From Fimbriimonas sp. (lineage in GTDB: Bacteria; Armatimonadota; Fimbriimonadia; Fimbriimonadales; Fimbriimonadaceae), in contig JAUJNV010000086.1 of NCBI GenBank assembly GCA_030447945.1, positions 1 to 8,201 on the forward strand: a DNA stretch of 8,201 nucleotides. The letters are read 5' to 3'. The notes under the pieces are model-generated. The model ran no database searches and had not been told where the DNA came from. It worked only from the letters and a program-made list of their open reading frames with translations. Position 1 is the stretch's first letter. Each line of letters starts with the position of its first letter. Position numbers and translations under genes: made by a program. Shown piece after piece: positions 6,737-8,201 of the stretch.

Positions 6737-7447
6737 CTACTGCCTCACCATCTTCAGCTTCGCCGACCCCTGCGTCTCCTCGTCCAGCCGAAGGTTCACC
6801 GTGATCGTCTCCATGCCCACGGGCGAACCGTCCTTCGCGTCGATGAGAAAGTAGCCGTTGGCCTTCGTCGGCTTCTCGCCGCTCAGCTCCAGGAAGGTGT
6901 AGTTCACGCGCACCGCGTCGAGCTCGCCGACCTTCTCCACGCCGATCACTTCGTAGTCCAGGCGGGCGGCCGTAGACTTCTTCTTGGGGTCCGCTTTGAC
7001 GTCGAAGGGACCACTTGTAGCCCTTCTTGACGCCAGCCGCGGGCACTGGAACTCGTCAACGCGCCGAAGATCGCGTCGATCGCACCGTCCTCGTCCTCGT
7101 CCTCGTCCTCCTTCTTGGGGCCGATCTCTTCCTTGGCGTTGTAGCGCGCGACCTCCGCCCGTTTCTCCCGGCTCCGTCTCCGGTTCCTGACCCAGGAAAC
7201 CCATCGTGCGATTGCTGGCCGTCGTCTCGACCGGGATGAAGTCGCCGTTGGGCTCGATCTTGAGCACCTTCGAGCGCATGTCCCAGTCCAGAGGACCCTC
7301 CTGCTCGTCCCTGATCTCCAGGGGAAACTTGAACCGGAGGGTCTGCTCCGGCTTCGGCCTCCAGCGCTGAGGTCGGCCGTCGGCTCTCGCCGCCTGGGCG
7401 AGAGCGACGGAGGCAAAGAGGGCAAAAAGGACGCGCGCGGATCGCAT
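6737..7447 (-). CDS. Exported hypothetical protein (frameshifted)
   Basis: From ATG 7447 the protein begins MRSARVLFALFASVALAQA followed by ARADG, a typical cleavable Sec signal peptide with a likely cut after ARA. The mature part starts QRWRPKPEQTLRFKFPLEI and contains SKVLKIEPNGDFIPVETTAS. It has an acidic run encoded by four GTCCTC units (plus-strand 7087-7110). The C-terminal beta-rich domain reads FDVKADPKKKSTAARLDYEV, IGVEKVGELDAVRVNYTFLE and ANGYFLIDAKDGSPVGMETI, ending KMVRQ at TAG 6739-6737. About 236 residues in total. The middle (about 7165 to 7010) is in other frames, implying at least three indels. No known family is assigned. The C-terminal domain resembles that of the gene upstream on the same strand, so the two are probably paralogues. 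A TATAAA lies about 12 bases upstream of the ATG. Confidence 0.65.
   Translation of the reverse strand: MRSARVLFALFASVALAQAARADGRPQRWRPKPEQTLRFKFPLEIRDEQEGPLDWDMRSKVLKIEPNGDFIPVETTASNRTMGFLGQEPETEPGETGGGRALQRQGRDRPQEGGRGRGRGRCDRRDLRRVDEFQCPRLASRRATSGPFDVKADPKKKSTAARLDYEVIGVEKVGELDAVRVNYTFLELSGEKPTKANGYFLIDAKDGSPVGMETITVNLRLDEETQGSAKLKMVRQ
7087..7110. repeat. Four perfect tandem copies of GTCCTC
   Basis: The hexamer GTCCTC occurs four times without change. On the minus strand it encodes alternating Glu and Asp in the exported protein, making an acidic, probably disordered linker. Such simple repeats change copy number by slippage. Confidence 0.8.
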
Positions 7448-7521
7448 AATGGACTTTATATCAGCATCCGCCTGGCGGAACCTCGGCGCGTTAGGCCTTC
7501 GACTAGCCTCTCTCGTCAAGA

Positions 7522-8201
7522 TCACCCTAACGTTGCTCGGCCTGGCCCCGGTAAACGCGCCCGAACCCACTTCGCCTCGGAGCGAACGACGCTGCCGTCC
7601 GTCTTGCTGAGCCAAACCGTCGAGTCCACCGACGCCGGCTCCGCCCCCGCCGTCTCCCTGGACGATCGCCTTGATCTTGAGGGTACGAAGGTGTCGATCT
7701 TCTCCTCCCCGAGCACCTTGTACTCCCCGCGAGCGGCGGGCGCGCCCGTCTTGGCATCGGCCTTAAACTCGTGCACCCACGACTCGCCCACCGCCAACGG
7801 TTTTCCGGGTCCACCACGAGCGTAGCGTCACGTGCCGGTAGGCGTCCCTTCGGCCTTGGGCCACCTCCGGTCCTTCCGGCTGGCCGTCTCCGCCCAGGCC
7901 CGGCCCCTCGAGCCCGATCAGTTCGTTGTTGGGCTTGAAGATCCGTCACCGACCCCCGCTGCGCACCGTCTGGTGCTCCACGCCCCGGCCGGGGAAGAGG
8001 CCCGCTTCGGCGGAGTGTTCAAGGCTGTAGGATCCGTCCGGTTTGACCTCCCGAACCTTTCAATCAGGGGAAGACGATCATCGAGTCCGCTCCCACTGAC
8101 CTGAAATCCGGTGATTTCCATGCGGCATGCCTGGATCACCCGTCCGCCTTCGCGACGCGCTTGATGGAAAAGCCGGCCTGCGCGAGCGCCGGGGGCCGAT
8201 A
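7522..8201 (-). CDS. Probable paralogue of the exported protein (partial, frameshifted)
   Basis: The minus strand from the window edge to TGA 7524-7522 encodes part of a protein whose start lies outside the window. Readable pieces are QACRMEITGFQVSGSG and DDRLPLIE (near 8040-8139), VKPDGSYSLEH, AEAGLFPGRGVEHQTV, an IFKPNNELIGLEGPG piece in another frame, and LAVGESWVHEFKADAKTG followed by APAARGEYKVLGEEKI near 7700-7800. The end reads STVWLSKTDGSVVRSEAKWV. Several indels occur, including a compensating pair near 7640-7680 (TLKIKAIVQ in the middle). The block KADxK...AAR.xYxVxGxEK followed later by a DGSxV strand matches the gene downstream. No named family is recognised. The 74-base gap to the next start suggests the two genes may be co-transcribed. 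Confidence 0.55.

Overview
The window is GC-rich bacterial chromosomal DNA, packed with short genes on both strands. Most readable products are housekeeping-like: ribonuclease E/G, thymidine kinase, an FmdB-type zinc ribbon, an MBL-fold hydrolase, an alpha/beta hydrolase and two small conserved proteins. The lineage cannot be fixed by eye. Style and gene content would fit an environmental group such as Armatimonadota or Planctomycetota, but that is a guess. I see no phage, plasmid, transposase, CRISPR, rRNA or tRNA signature.

Layout. Bases 1-86 may hold the start of a minus-strand secreted or lipoprotein gene. An intact alpha/beta hydrolase follows on the plus strand (105-872). It converges on a compact minus-strand pair (892-1484): a DUF2695 protein preceded by a small uncharacterised protein. 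Bases 1485-1844 have no gene and are mostly filled by a large imperfect inverted repeat with a perfect 32-bp inner stem. The minus strand then carries an MBL-fold hydrolase (1845-2748), a small protein containing YVSFHLMPVY (2848-3179), a broken hypothetical gene (3263-3768) and ribonuclease E/G (3800-5596). A 105-bp divergent spacer separates rng from a plus-strand FmdB-like gene (5702-6037), followed by thymidine kinase (6130-6682). tdk converges on two minus-strand genes (6737-7447, and 7522 to the window end) that look like tandem paralogues of exported proteins. A long stem lies exactly between the convergent stop codons.

The main caution is reading-frame integrity. rng, tdk, the MBL gene, the two exported-protein genes and at least two small genes can only be read by switching frame several times, while conserved motifs survive on both sides of each switch. 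Because normally conserved genes are hit throughout, uncorrected insertion/deletion errors in the assembly are more likely than mass pseudogenisation. Composite coordinates for these genes are therefore spans, not clean ORFs.

I found no convincing new multi-gene system. The most unusual object is the palindromic repeat at 1520-1806. Next come the stem between the convergent genes, the FmdB protein with one zinc ligand replaced, and the tandem paralogue pair.
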